Source: QYOJ01 sp964616825
GTDB lineage: Bacteria > Bacteroidota > Bacteroidia > Bacteroidales > FEN-979
Assembly: GCA_964616825.1 (NCBI GenBank)
Contig: CAZTSX010000003.1
Coordinates: 62,001 to 126,000, forward strand
Length of the DNA stretch: 64,000 nt
Reading direction: 5' to 3'
In this document: in pieces, positions 1-8,963 of the stretch
Numbering within the stretch: position 1 is the stretch's first letter
Layout: every line of letters begins with the position of its first letter
Position numbers and translations under genes: made by a program
The notes under the pieces: generated by a model
What the model was told of the DNA's origin: nothing
What the model saw: only the letters and a program-made list of their open reading frames with translations
Database searches by the model: none

Positions 1-464
1 ATGGCATAGTGGTTCTCAAGTATCTCGATGTTTTGATGCTTTCTGATCTGATCGATAAGGGTATCTTCAATCTCTTTCCCGGTGCTGTCTTTATGGTGGA
101 GCACCCTGTGTTCAGAATGCCCTCCCTCTTTAGCGAGGTGATAACGGCCCGATTGTGTCTTGTCAAATTTTGCCCCCCATGTAATCAACTCCTTGATCCT
201 TTCTGTGGACTCAGTAATGGTCAACCTGACAACCTCTTCATTGCATAATCCATCACCTGCAGAGATGGTATCCTGGATATGTTTCTCAAATGAATCCGGG
301 TTATACATTACAGCAGCTATTCCACCCATAGCATAACTGGTGGCTGTGTCGTCCATCTTTTTCTTGGTGACAATACAAACCTTTCCATGCTCGGCAACTT
401 TCAGGGCGTAGGTCAGACCGGCAATTCCCGATCCAATGATAAGAAAATCAACGTGTGTTCTCAT
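1..464 (-). CDS. nadB: L-aspartate oxidase, N-terminal part (cut by window edge)
   Basis: Reading leftwards from an ATG at 464, 154 codons stay open to the window edge. The protein begins with a Rossmann FAD-binding segment (GSGIAGL, residues 11-17), followed by TKKKMDD and SYAMGGIAAV, the pattern of L-aspartate oxidase where FAD and the covalent adenine site meet. NadB oxidises L-aspartate to iminoaspartate, which NadA converts to quinolinate for NAD synthesis; it is a cytosolic flavoprotein. The gene starts 7 bases after the sucB stop on the same strand, so it may be cotranscribed with sucB. The catalytic domain and C-terminus lie outside the window. Fumarate reductase or succinate dehydrogenase flavoproteins are the main alternative, but the MGGIAAV context favours NadB. 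Confidence 0.9.
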   Translation of the reverse strand, partial: MRTHVDFLIIGSGIAGLTYALKVAEHGKVCIVTKKKMDDTATSYAMGGIAAVMYNPDSFEKHIQDTISAGDGLCNEEVVRLTITESTERIKELITWGAKFDKTQSGRYHLAKEGGHSEHRVLHHKDSTGKEIEDTLIDQIRKHQNIEILENHYA

Positions 465-471
465 GCAAGTA

Positions 472-1728
472 TCAGATATCGAGTAGGATCCGATTGAGAT
501 CCTCATCGGCAGTTAACATTATTTCAGGCTCTTCGATCAACTCTTTAATCTTAATCAGGAATTCGACAGCGTCTTTTCCGTCAATAATCCTGTGATCATA
601 TGAGAGAGCGGTATACATCATGGGCTGTATTTCCACTTTGTTATTGATTGCAACCGGGCGATCCATAATTTTGTGCATACCCAGAATACCACTTTGCGGT
701 GGATTCAGAATAGGGGTTGACATCAGGTTGCCAAATACACCTCCATTGGTTATGGTAAAGGTTCCACCTTTCAAATCGTCGATGCTGATCCGGTTGTTAC
801 GGGCTTTTTCAGCCAGCTCTTTGATGTATATCTCGATTTCAATCAAACTGAGCGACTCCGTATTGCGAATGACCGGAACCATAAGACCTTTAGGTGCACT
901 GACCGCGATGCCCATGTCAACGTAATTAGGTGTGATGAGCTCATCTCCGTCCATCATCGAATTCACTTGAGGATGCTCCTGCAGAGCCTGGGTGGCAGCT
1001 TTGGTAAAGAGCGATATCAGGCCTATTCCCACACCGAACTCTTCTTTCAATATATCTGTGTATTTCTCCTTCGCCTCCAGCACTTTCCTCATATTGATCT
1101 CGTTGAAAGTGGTAAGCATTGCAGTGTCGTTCTTAACAGCCACGAGTCGTTCTGCGAGTTTTAACCGGAGGGGGGATAGCTTTTTCCGTTCTTCTGTCCT
1201 GTCACCTGAAAAAGCAAATTCATTCTTCGTTTCTTTCCGGTTTGCGATAAAGGCATTAATTTCTTTGCGCGTAATCTTTTTCCCAGGGAAAGCAGCAGTG
1301 ATTGCGGAATAAGTAATCTCTTTCTCTTCGATGATCTTTTTTGCGAGGGGAGTGGCGTTTAAATCGTGAGACGTGAGATGTGAGACGTTAGACGTATGGG
1401 GTGAATCGTGTTGCTTCGCTTCGCTCGAAATGACATTTCTGGTGATGGAAGAGGTAGTGCCTGTGTCCCTCTGTTCCTCTGTCCCTTTTTTGACTTCGAG
1501 CTCTTCAACCGTTGCGATTACTGCACCAACAGCTACAGTTTCTCCTTCTTCTATGTTGGTTGTTAATATGCCGTCAACAGGAGAAGAGAGAGGGAATGTA
1601 GCTTTATCCGAATCTATCTCAACGATCTCCTGATCTCTCTCGACAATTTCACCATCTTCAACCAGCCAGTTGGCAATCTGGACCTGTGTGATTGATTCAC
1701 CCGGACTGGGTACAATGATCTCTATCAT
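472..1728 (-). CDS. sucB: 2-oxoglutarate dehydrogenase E2, dihydrolipoyl succinyltransferase
   Basis: E2 core of the 2-oxoglutarate dehydrogenase complex; it transfers succinyl from lipoamide to CoA in the TCA cycle. Domains in order: lipoyl domain (residues 1-77, lipoyl Lys42 in SDKA), a flexible linker, the peripheral-subunit-binding domain (about 127-162, ATPLAKK to RKEINAFI) and the acyltransferase domain with the active-site motif HRIIDGKDAV near residue 378. The 418 residues are normal for the family. The linker at residues 95-125 is odd: it is encoded by a 7-base repeat array and a palindrome-like repeat core (see repeat features). The gene lies 90 bases after the sucA stop, with a TATTTTTG box in between, and 7 bases before nadB. 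E3 (lipoamide dehydrogenase) is not in the window. Confidence 0.95.
   Translation of the reverse strand: MIEIIVPSPGESITQVQIANWLVEDGEIVERDQEIVEIDSDKATFPLSSPVDGILTTNIEEGETVAVGAVIATVEELEVKKGTEEQRDTGTTSSITRNVISSEAKQHDSPHTSNVSHLTSHDLNATPLAKKIIEEKEITYSAITAAFPGKKITRKEINAFIANRKETKNEFAFSGDRTEERKKLSPLRLKLAERLVAVKNDTAMLTTFNEINMRKVLEAKEKYTDILKEEFGVGIGLISLFTKAATQALQEHPQVNSMMDGDELITPNYVDMGIAVSAPKGLMVPVIRNTESLSLIEIEIYIKELAEKARNNRISIDDLKGGTFTITNGGVFGNLMSTPILNPPQSGILGMHKIMDRPVAINNKVEIQPMMYTALSYDHRIIDGKDAVEFLIKIKELIEEPEIMLTADEDLNRILLDI
1365..1396. repeat. 7-base tandem array inside the sucB linker
   Basis: Four 7-base units lie at 1365-1392 on the plus strand: CGTGAGA, CGTGAGA, TGTGAGA and CGTTAGA, followed by a partial CGTA. 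Read on the minus strand the unit is TCTCACG, equivalent to ACGTCTC in another phase, which recurs at 22967-22987. The array is translated within the E2 linker, where length and composition are poorly constrained. Confidence 0.8.
1411..1434 (-). repeat. Palindrome-like core repeat (GTCATTTCGAG type) inside sucB
   Basis: On the minus strand this reads GTCATTTCGAGCGAAGCG and ends in AAGCAA. It is the same kind of element as at 34340-34363 (GTCATTGCGAGCGCAGCG...) and, in variant form, at 35909-35939. It encodes roughly SSEAKQH in the E2 linker. Sequences of this type are commonly seen between genes in many bacterial genomes; here it is translated in frame. Confidence 0.75.
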
Positions 1729-1763
1729 GATTACAGTTTACGTAGAATTCTTCTTTTGCGTTG

Positions 1764-1771
1764 CAAAAATA
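1764..1771 (-). promoter_or_regulatory. Candidate -7 box for sucB
   Basis: TATTTTTG on the minus strand fits the Bacteroidota -7 consensus TAnnTTTG and lies 35 bases before the sucB ATG. I see no good TTTG -33 box at the right spacing, so promoter activity is uncertain; sucB may also be read through from sucA. Confidence 0.45.
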
Positions 1772-1818
1772 CGGAACAAATCGATACTGGATGTGATGAA
1801 TCCATTTTTAGGACGACG

Positions 1819-4602
1819 TTACCTGATTGACGTAAATAAATCTGTTTCAACACATTCGAGTTTACAGGATCCATATTCGTGTTCACATTTGCAAAGATCC
1901 AGTGCTTTTTCAGCTATCAGGTTTTGCTGGATCTTATGCAGCTTTGATGACCCGGTTGCCGTACTCCCACTTGGCGGACGAGCTACACAATGAAAGTTTA
2001 CACCTTTGAAGCTCTGGTTTACAAAATTCCATGGGCCCATGTTCGCCGGCTCTTCCTGAGCCCATTCAAACCTGTTTGCATTTGGATATCTCTTCAGGAT
2101 ACCGGACAATTGTGTTATCGGAAATGGATAGAGCTGCTCTATTCTGATGATTGCGATATCTTCGTTGCCTATTTCTTCCCGTTTCTGAAGGATATCGTAA
2201 AAGAGTTTCCCTGAGCAGAATACTAGTTTTTTTGTTGTCGCCGGATCTGTTAAAGGATCGTCGATGACCTCCTGAAACCGCTCATAGATAAAGTCATCCA
2301 AAGGGGAGATACATTGGGGATGACGAAGCAGGCTTTTTGGTGTGAAGATCACCAGGGGTTTTCTGATTTTGCGATGAAGCTGGCGACGGATAAGGTGGAA
2401 GAAATTTGCCGGGGTGGTGGGATTCACCACCTGGATGTTCAGATGGCCGCACAGGGAGAGGTAGCGTTCGATCCGGGCACTTGAATGCTCCGGCCCCTGG
2501 CCCTCAAAGCCATGCGGGAGGTACATCACCAGTCCGTTCATCACCCGCCACTTTTCTTCTGCCGAGCAGATGTATTGGTCTGTGATTACCTGTGCGCCGT
2601 TGTTGAAGTCGCCAAATTGTGCTTCCCAGATGGTTAACGCCTCCGGACGCCCCAGGGCATAGCCATATTCAAAACCAAGTATGCCATACTCCGACAAGGG
2701 AGAGTTGACGACATGAAATCCGGCCTGGTTGTCTGAAAGATGATCCAGTGGAATGTAGCTCTCTTCTGATTGTTCGATAGTAAGTACAGCATGCCTGTGA
2801 GAAAAGGTCCCACGCTTGGAATCTTGTCCGCTGAGGCGAACCGGATGCCCTTCTCTAAGCAACGACCCATAGGCAAGGAGTTCTGCCATGGCCCAGTCGA
2901 GCAAACCTGCTTCCAGCATCGTTTTCCGGTCGTTTTGCAACTTAACCACTTTTCGAAAAAAGGGTACTCCTTCAGGCAGAGATGTGATCTTTTGCCCGAT
3001 ATCTACCAATACTTTCTTAGGCACTCCTGTTTTGGGTGATTTAATGAAATCGTTTGCTTCTGCCTTTTTAATATCCTTCCAATAGGTGTCAAGAAAATGT
3101 GCAATATCTGCTTTCTCTATTTTTTTCGACTTCTCAAAACTCTGATCCAGTTTTTCGCTGATATTCTGGCGGATGAACCGCACGTCCATTTTTTCCAGGC
3201 TTCCCTCTGCTTCCAGTTTGTTAAGATAGATTTCAAGCGGATCAGCGTGTTTCTCAATAATCTTGTAGAGGATGGGTTGTGTGAACCGGGGTTCATCACT
3301 TTCGTTGTGGCCATATTTCCTGTAACCGAGCAGGTCGATAAAGACATCTTTCCGGAAAGTTTGCCTGAACTCCATGGCCAGTTTTACAGTATAAACAACA
3401 GCTTCAACATCATCAGCATTGACATGAAAAATTGGGGCCTGTATTGTCTTGGCTACATCAGTACAGTAAGTGCTTGATCTGCCATCGAGATAATTGGTCG
3501 TGAAGCCGATCTGGTTATTAATCACAAGGTGTACAGTTCCACCTGTCGAATACCCGTTGAGATCTGACATCTGCAAAAGTTCATAGATGATACCCTGTCC
3601 GGATATCGAAGCATCACCGTGGATCAGTACCGGAGATATCCGGTCGGAGTTACCCCGGTACATCTTATCGATGAATGCCCTGGTGAGGCCCTCCACCACC
3701 GGATCTACTGCTTCGAGGTGAGAAGGATTCGGACACATAGTAAGGTGGATCGGACTGCCATCTTCAGCGTGGATCTCAGTGGAAAAGCCCAGGTGGTATT
3801 TGACATCTCCAAGTAGTTGTTCATCACTGTATTCTTTTCCTTCAAATTCGGAGAATATTTGGGAATAGGGTTTTTGCATGATGTGAGCCAGCACATTCAA
3901 CCGGCCCCGGTGAGCCATCCCGAAGATAAACTCTTCGTTCCCCAGCTCTCTGCCATGACTGACCAGGGTATCCAGCGCCGGGATCAATGATTCACACCCT
4001 TCAAGACTGAAGCTTTTGTGGCCAGGGAATTTTTTATGGATGAACTTCTCAAAAAGTACAGCCTCAGTAAGCTTAGAGAGAATATGAGATTTTTCTTCAC
4101 CAGAAAAGAGAGGCGTGTTCTGTGTCGACTCCATTTTCTGTTTGAGCCAATCAATGATCCCGGGTTTCCGAATATACATGTATTCCACACCAATCGATTG
4201 GCAATAGGTTCGTTTCAGGTGCTCAAGAATGTTCTTCAGCGGGGCATTTCCAATCCCGATCTCATTTCCAGCCTGGAATATGCTGGGCAGCTCTTTGTCA
4301 TTCAAACCGAAATTTTTAAGATCGAGCGTGGGAGTATATTTTCTACGAATCCGGACCGGATTGGTTTTGGTGAAGAGATGTCCCCTCTCCCGGTATCCCC
4401 GGATCAGGTTCATGACTAAAAATTCACCGGGGATGAGGGAGGTTTTTTCTTTCCTTGTTTTGTAATTAATCTGACTGAATTCAAAGCCCTCAAAGAATTT
4501 CCTCCAGCTTTCAGAAACGGAATCCGGATCGCTTTTGAACTGTTCGTAAAGCTCCTCAAATACGGAATTATCCAGGCTGTTTAAATATGAATATTCGTCC
4601 AT
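1819..4602 (-). CDS. sucA: 2-oxoglutarate dehydrogenase E1 component
   Basis: Thiamine-diphosphate E1 subunit that decarboxylates 2-oxoglutarate and succinylates the lipoyl arm of SucB. The frame is open up to 4875, but the N-terminus is taken as MDEYSYLN at 4602. The protein from there has the usual length (927 residues), it begins with the E1 N-terminal pattern (YLEELY-like, here FEELYEQF, then SWRKFFEGF), and the extra 91 residues would overlap the divergent dipeptidase gene. Visible motifs: FGMAHRGRLN near residue 222, the GDASISGQG thiamine site near 327 followed by VINNQIGFTT, and the transketolase-like pyrimidine domain with SAEEKW and EGQGPEHSSAR in the C-terminal half. sucB follows 90 bases later. 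Confidence 0.95.
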   Translation of the reverse strand: MDEYSYLNSLDNSVFEELYEQFKSDPDSVSESWRKFFEGFEFSQINYKTRKEKTSLIPGEFLVMNLIRGYRERGHLFTKTNPVRIRRKYTPTLDLKNFGLNDKELPSIFQAGNEIGIGNAPLKNILEHLKRTYCQSIGVEYMYIRKPGIIDWLKQKMESTQNTPLFSGEEKSHILSKLTEAVLFEKFIHKKFPGHKSFSLEGCESLIPALDTLVSHGRELGNEEFIFGMAHRGRLNVLAHIMQKPYSQIFSEFEGKEYSDEQLLGDVKYHLGFSTEIHAEDGSPIHLTMCPNPSHLEAVDPVVEGLTRAFIDKMYRGNSDRISPVLIHGDASISGQGIIYELLQMSDLNGYSTGGTVHLVINNQIGFTTNYLDGRSSTYCTDVAKTIQAPIFHVNADDVEAVVYTVKLAMEFRQTFRKDVFIDLLGYRKYGHNESDEPRFTQPILYKIIEKHADPLEIYLNKLEAEGSLEKMDVRFIRQNISEKLDQSFEKSKKIEKADIAHFLDTYWKDIKKAEANDFIKSPKTGVPKKVLVDIGQKITSLPEGVPFFRKVVKLQNDRKTMLEAGLLDWAMAELLAYGSLLREGHPVRLSGQDSKRGTFSHRHAVLTIEQSEESYIPLDHLSDNQAGFHVVNSPLSEYGILGFEYGYALGRPEALTIWEAQFGDFNNGAQVITDQYICSAEEKWRVMNGLVMYLPHGFEGQGPEHSSARIERYLSLCGHLNIQVVNPTTPANFFHLIRRQLHRKIRKPLVIFTPKSLLRHPQCISPLDDFIYERFQEVIDDPLTDPATTKKLVFCSGKLFYDILQKREEIGNEDIAIIRIEQLYPFPITQLSGILKRYPNANRFEWAQEEPANMGPWNFVNQSFKGVNFHCVARPPSGSTATGSSKLHKIQQNLIAEKALDLCKCEHEYGSCKLECVETDLFTSIR

Positions 4603-4658
4603 CTTGTAAGATTCACTGAATATCTGAGAATAGTATACAAAAATACGGCTTAATTCTA

Positions 4659-4666
4659 TACCTTTG
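4659..4666 (+). promoter_or_regulatory. Candidate -7 box for the M20 dipeptidase gene
   Basis: TACCTTTG fits TAnnTTTG and ends 24 bases before the ATG at 4691. It also argues that the ATG at 4664, which overlaps the box, is not the start. No clear -33 TTTG is seen. Confidence 0.45.
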
Positions 4667-4690
4667 CTGCAAAATTTTTTAAAGAGAATT

Positions 4691-6058
4691 ATGACTGTAC
4701 AAGAGTATATTGAATCGAATAAAGATCGTTTCCTCCAGGAGCTTTTTGAATTGATCCGGATTCCCTCTATCAGCTCCCAAAAAGAGCATAAAGAGGATAT
4801 GGTGAATGCCGCTGAATACTGGAAGAGAGCGATCAGGGATGCTGGCGCAGATAAGGCAGAAGTTATCCCTACCAAAGGAAACCCGGTTGTTTATGGTGAA
4901 AAAATCATAGATACCTCCCTGCCAACTGTTCTTGTTTATGGGCATTATGATGTGATGCCTGTTGACCCGGTTAGTTTATGGGAATCTTCACCTTTCGAGC
5001 CGGAAGTCAGAAACGGAAAGATCTATGCACGTGGTGCAGATGATGATAAAGGTCAGGGTTTCATGCATGCCAAAGCATTTGAGTTCATGGTGAGAACCGA
5101 TACGTTGCCGTGTAATGTCAAGTTTATGATTGAAGGGGAAGAGGAGATCGGATCACCCAGCCTTTCTGCTTTTTGCATGGAGAACAAAGAGATGCTGAAA
5201 TCGGATATCATCCTCGCTTCTGATACAAGTATGATATCCCTGGATTGCCCGTCCATCACTATTGGTTTACGGGGCCTGGCATACATGCAGGTAGAGCTGA
5301 CCGGCCCGGGTCACGATCTTCATTCAGGCCTTTTTGGTGGAGCCGTGGCCAATCCAGCGAATGTACTAACAAAGATGATTGCCTCTCTTATGGATGACGA
5401 TGGCAGGATTACCATTCCGGGATTTTATGATGATGTGCAGGTAATTAGTGAAGAAGAGCGGAAGTTAATGGCTAATGCCCCATTTGATGAAGAAGCATAC
5501 AAAAAGGCAATAGATGTGGCAGCTGTGAGTGGCGAAAAAGGATATACCACACGTGAGAGAACCGGTATTCGCCCCTCTCTGGATGTAAATGGAATCTGGA
5601 GTGGCTATACACAGGAGGGATCCAAAACCGTCCTTCCTTCCAAAGCCTATGCGAAAATCTCGATGAGACTTGTTCCTAATCAAAAGCACGAAAAGATTGC
5701 TGAACTTTTTGAAAAGCATTTTATCTCGATTGCACCAGAAACGGTCACCGTGAAAGTGAAAGAATTACACGGCGGACAGGCCTATGTGTCGCCGATTGAT
5801 ATCAACGGTTACCGGGCTGCCAGTAAAGCGATGGAAGCAACTTTCGGGAAGATACCTGTTCCGGTCAGGAGTGGTGGGAGCATTCCGATCATCTCTACAT
5901 TTGAGCAGATTCTTGGTGTAAAGTCCATTCTGATGGGATTCGGACTGGAGGCAGATGCGATCCACTCACCAAATGAGAACTATCCCTTAGAGAACTTTTT
6001 TAAGGGGATTGAAACCCTTCCATATTTCTTTAAGTATTTCGCGGAGTTGGAGAAGTGA
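4691..6058 (+). CDS. M20-family dipeptidase (metallopeptidase)
   Basis: Cytosolic zinc-dependent dipeptidase of the M20 (CNDP/PepV-like) family, 455 residues from the ATG at 4691. The in-frame ATG nine codons earlier lies on a candidate promoter box. The metal-binding motifs are present in order: GHYDVMP (His85, Asp87), ARGADDDKGQ (around Asp118), EGEEEIGSPS (Glu151/152) and, near the C-terminus, AIHSPNENY with the last metal-binding histidine. The central DLHSGLFGG motif marks the dimerisation (lid) domain with its substrate-binding His. It is transcribed divergently from sucA and converges on the T9SS gene that ends at 6086. The substrate is unknown; related Bacteroidota enzymes are broad dipeptidases. 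Confidence 0.9.
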   Translation: MTVQEYIESNKDRFLQELFELIRIPSISSQKEHKEDMVNAAEYWKRAIRDAGADKAEVIPTKGNPVVYGEKIIDTSLPTVLVYGHYDVMPVDPVSLWESSPFEPEVRNGKIYARGADDDKGQGFMHAKAFEFMVRTDTLPCNVKFMIEGEEEIGSPSLSAFCMENKEMLKSDIILASDTSMISLDCPSITIGLRGLAYMQVELTGPGHDLHSGLFGGAVANPANVLTKMIASLMDDDGRITIPGFYDDVQVISEEERKLMANAPFDEEAYKKAIDVAAVSGEKGYTTRERTGIRPSLDVNGIWSGYTQEGSKTVLPSKAYAKISMRLVPNQKHEKIAELFEKHFISIAPETVTVKVKELHGGQAYVSPIDINGYRAASKAMEATFGKIPVPVRSGGSIPIISTFEQILGVKSILMGFGLEADAIHSPNENYPLENFFKGIETLPYFFKYFAELEK

Positions 6059-6085
6059 AGCAACCTGCAAAAATTCCCCGAAAGC

Positions 6086-6943
6086 TTACTTTTTTATGAA
6101 TCTAATTACCTGGGTTTGATAAGTTGTAATGAATCTGACCATATAGACTCCGGCTGATAAGTCAGATATATCAATCACTGATGGACTTCCCTGTATGGAA
6201 GTAGATAAAACCATCTTACCTGCTACAGAGTAGATTCTGATATCGAATCTCTCAGTTTGACTGGATGAGACAAAGAGACGATCTTTAACCGGATTCGGAT
6301 AGATTGAGAATTCTTTGGTCAGTTCGGTACCCCTGATCCCGACTGCATTGATATTGAAGGTTTGCTCCGGACTGAAAAGACTACCCATGAAGCCGTTGTC
6401 GATGGTTTGAACACTCCAGAAATAATCCCCGTCTTCCAGGTCGCTGATGGTCCAGTTGGTATCCTGGCTAGTGTTACCTAGTAGTGCCAGATGCCGGATG
6501 CCGGATGTAAGACCTGAATTTGGTGAAACCACATCAGGTAAAGCTGATGAGGTGCCGAGGTAAAGATTGTAACTCAGTCCTTTGGATGGCGTTTGGGCAT
6601 CGATTGCTCTCTCCCAATTTAACGTTACACTATTCCCACTTGTACTGGCTGAAAGTCCTTCAGGCATTTCAGGAGCGGTATTTGTTGCGAACACCCCAAA
6701 TCCAAGATTATTTGAATAGATATGGGTTGTGGGGACACCAAATCCGTCCAGCCCGGTGAAGACCAGGTCGGTGTATCCGCCGTTGATCATCACATCAGGT
6801 TTGCCGTCGTTGTCATAATCTCCCCAGGCTGCGCTGCTGTTGTTTAATTGCTGAACCGTAACCGGGATGGCAGTAAAAAGCTGGGCGGTAAGAGTTGAAG
6901 ATATGAATAGCAGGAGTCCAAGAGTTGAGAAAATGGTTTTCAT
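6086..6943 (-). CDS. Small T9SS cargo protein with partial VCBS/FG-GAP repeat
   Basis: Predicted secreted protein of 285 residues. It has a signal peptide ending at about LTAQ (residue 20), then one calcium-loop repeat of the VCBS/FG-GAP kind (WGDYDNDGKPDVMINGGY), a fibronectin-III-like stretch (about 93-200) and a C-terminal sorting domain that starts at SIYPNPVKDRL and ends ...VIRFIKK, typical for T9SS export and surface attachment. Proteins with this layout usually carry many VCBS repeats; here the text jumps from DLVFTGLDGFG to an IYSNN segment, as if the repeats were lost. The ATG overlaps the dsbD stop (ATGA), so translation is probably coupled to dsbD. A 7-base repeat run lies in the frame at 6485-6512. 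Confidence 0.75.
   Translation of the reverse strand: MKTIFSTLGLLLFISSTLTAQLFTAIPVTVQQLNNSSAAWGDYDNDGKPDVMINGGYTDLVFTGLDGFGVPTTHIYSNNLGFGVFATNTAPEMPEGLSASTSGNSVTLNWERAIDAQTPSKGLSYNLYLGTSSALPDVVSPNSGLTSGIRHLALLGNTSQDTNWTISDLEDGDYFWSVQTIDNGFMGSLFSPEQTFNINAVGIRGTELTKEFSIYPNPVKDRLFVSSSQTERFDIRIYSVAGKMVLSTSIQGSPSVIDISDLSAGVYMVRFITTYQTQVIRFIKK
6485..6512. repeat. Four 7-base units inside the T9SS cargo gene
   Basis: Plus strand TGCCAGA, TGCCGGA, TGCCGGA, TGTAAGA. The run encodes part of the segment SGIRHLALLG in the fibronectin-like region. It has the period of the boundary arrays elsewhere in the window but a different unit, so it could be a chance run. Confidence 0.5.
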
Positions 6944-8919
6944 TTGGTTGGGTGTTTTTGATTTTTGTAAAAGGCCTCTTTCCCTCTGTCAAGAAACTCA
7001 ACGAAGCCATCGATATCTTTACCGTATGCCCTGGGTTGCACCAACATATTCTCATTTGTGTCCAGCAATACATAATAAGGCTGGGCATTGACGTTGAAGC
7101 GGTCAACCTGAAAATCGGCATTTTTCTTTCCGATAGTCTTCTTCACTTTCCCGTCGACGGTGGATGTGATCCACTCTTCTTCCGGAAGTTCTGTTCTGTC
7201 GTCAACATAAAGAGCGATGATGATGTAATCTTCCCGCAACCGTTTTAACACTTCATCATCAGGCCAGACACTTCTTTCCATCACCTTGCAGTTGACGCAT
7301 CCGTGTCCGGTAAAGTCGATGAGGACAGGCTTGTTCAGCTCTTTTGCACACCGCATACCTTGCTCATAATCAAAATATCCCTGTAATCGATGAGGAAATT
7401 TGAACTTATCCCCATGTTTGGGCTCTTCACAAAGGATAGTTTCATAATCAGATATGATGGGGCCTCCTCTTTTTTCACTGATAATCTCTACCAGATTAAA
7501 GGATGACTCGGAAGGCAAGAATGCAGAAACCGCACGAAGAGGAGCTCCAATCATACCTGGCAGGAGATAAACTACAAATGTAAATGTAACGATAATCAAC
7601 AATAGCCGTGGAACGCTGATGTATTTCACATCACTATCGTGCGAAAACTTGATTTTACCCAGCAAGTAGAATCCCATCAATGTAAACAGTACAATCCAGA
7701 TGGCGATGAAGAGCTCACGGGTAAGGCCCCATCCCAAAGCCTGGTTTGGCACCAGCAGGAATTTCATACCCAGGGCAAGAATCACAAATCCAAGAACGAC
7801 TTTCACTGAATTCAACCAGCCACCCGATTTGGGCATCTTGCTTAACCAGGAAGGGAAAAAAGCCAATATGGTGAATGGCAACGCAAAGGCTAACGAAAAC
7901 CCAAACATACCGATCGTAGGCATGAGGATACTTCCTGTGGATGCTTCAACCAGGATTCCACCAATAAATGGAGCTGTGCAGGAGAATGAAACGAGCACGA
8001 GTGTTAGCGCCATAAAAAATGTTCCGATCAGGCCACCCTTATCAACCTGCTTATCCGATTTGTTGGTCCACCTGGAAGGCAACACGATTTCAAATAATCC
8101 AAAGAAGGAGGCTGCAAAAGCTGTAAAAAGAAGAAAGAAAATAATATTTGTAATCCAATTTGAACTGACATCCTTTATAGAATCTGATCCGAACAGGACT
8201 GTTACAAGAACGCCAATCAAGGTGTAGATTACAATGATCGAGAGCCCGTAAAAGAGCGCATTTACTTTAGCGCCTAATTTGCTTTTACTGCTGCTCAGGA
8301 AAAAGGTGACGGTCATTGGGATCATCGGATAAACGCATGGTGTCAGTGCCCCGGCAAATCCAGCCAGTAGTGCGATCACAAAAAAGGTCCAAATCGAACT
8401 ATTTTCCGATTCTGTTTCAGGAGACACGGATTCAAAGGATTCAACGATAATAGTCGTTGGTTGAGAACCCTCGATCCTGAAATTAAAGTCGACATCTGTA
8501 GGGGGGAGACATTTCGTGTCGTCGCAACACATGAATTCCAGATATCCTGTTATGTTGAATGACTCCTTGCTAAGGATTTGAATTTTTTGTTTAAACACAG
8601 GTTTTCCATCGAAAAACTTCAGGAGCATCTCAAAGTTGGGATCATATTCTTTGATGGCATCAGACTCTTTTACTTTTCCGATCAGTTTGAAATTCGGATT
8701 CTTATCAAACTCAAAAATAGTGGGGAGCGGACCTCCTGGAGGAATGTCCTGTGAATAGAGGTGCCATCCCTCATCAACATCGGCAATCATTAACAAAGTA
8801 GCTTCTTCCTGATCGGTTTGTTCGACCTTAAAAGACCAGGTAACCGGATCCAGTATCTGAGTGCATGAGAACAGGGGAATCAGGAATAAAACCAGACTTG
8901 TTAAAGCAAGTTTTTTCAT
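6940..8919 (-). CDS. dsbD: DsbD-like thiol:disulfide reductant transporter
   Basis: Inner-membrane protein of 659 residues that carries reducing electrons from cytosolic thioredoxin to periplasmic partners. Order of parts: signal peptide with a lipobox-like LFSC (residues 16-19), an N-terminal periplasmic immunoglobulin-like domain (about 25-155, with CCDDTKCLPP holding the reactive cysteines), eight or so membrane segments (about 175-460, including LTPCVYPMIP and SFSCTAPFIGG, whose cysteines form the central redox pair), and a C-terminal thioredoxin domain with GHGCVNCKVMERSVW. A candidate -7 box (TACCTTTG, minus strand, 8956-8949) precedes the start. Its stop overlaps the following T9SS cargo gene. 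The cysteine set looks complete. Confidence 0.9.
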   Translation of the reverse strand: MKKLALTSLVLFLIPLFSCTQILDPVTWSFKVEQTDQEEATLLMIADVDEGWHLYSQDIPPGGPLPTIFEFDKNPNFKLIGKVKESDAIKEYDPNFEMLLKFFDGKPVFKQKIQILSKESFNITGYLEFMCCDDTKCLPPTDVDFNFRIEGSQPTTIIVESFESVSPETESENSSIWTFFVIALLAGFAGALTPCVYPMIPMTVTFFLSSSKSKLGAKVNALFYGLSIIVIYTLIGVLVTVLFGSDSIKDVSSNWITNIIFFLLFTAFAASFFGLFEIVLPSRWTNKSDKQVDKGGLIGTFFMALTLVLVSFSCTAPFIGGILVEASTGSILMPTIGMFGFSLAFALPFTILAFFPSWLSKMPKSGGWLNSVKVVLGFVILALGMKFLLVPNQALGWGLTRELFIAIWIVLFTLMGFYLLGKIKFSHDSDVKYISVPRLLLIIVTFTFVVYLLPGMIGAPLRAVSAFLPSESSFNLVEIISEKRGGPIISDYETILCEEPKHGDKFKFPHRLQGYFDYEQGMRCAKELNKPVLIDFTGHGCVNCKVMERSVWPDDEVLKRLREDYIIIALYVDDRTELPEEEWITSTVDGKVKKTIGKKNADFQVDRFNVNAQPYYVLLDTNENMLVQPRAYGKDIDGFVEFLDRGKEAFYKNQKHPTK

Positions 8920-8948
8920 TGGATAACGATGTTAGTTGTTTGAATGCA

Positions 8949-8956
8949 CAAAGGTA
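8949..8956 (-). promoter_or_regulatory. Candidate -7 box for dsbD
   Basis: TACCTTTG on the minus strand, 29 bases before the dsbD ATG, fits TAnnTTTG. No clear -33 box. Confidence 0.4.
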
Positions 8957-8963
8957 GATAATT

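Noticed and set aside
4603..4875. N-terminal extension of sucA by 91 residues
   Set aside because: It would overlap the divergent dipeptidase gene and has no resemblance to E1; MDEYSYLN at 4602 gives normal length.
7700..8227. 175-residue open frame on the plus strand
   Set aside because: It is antisense to dsbD membrane segments; no start signal and no known domain.
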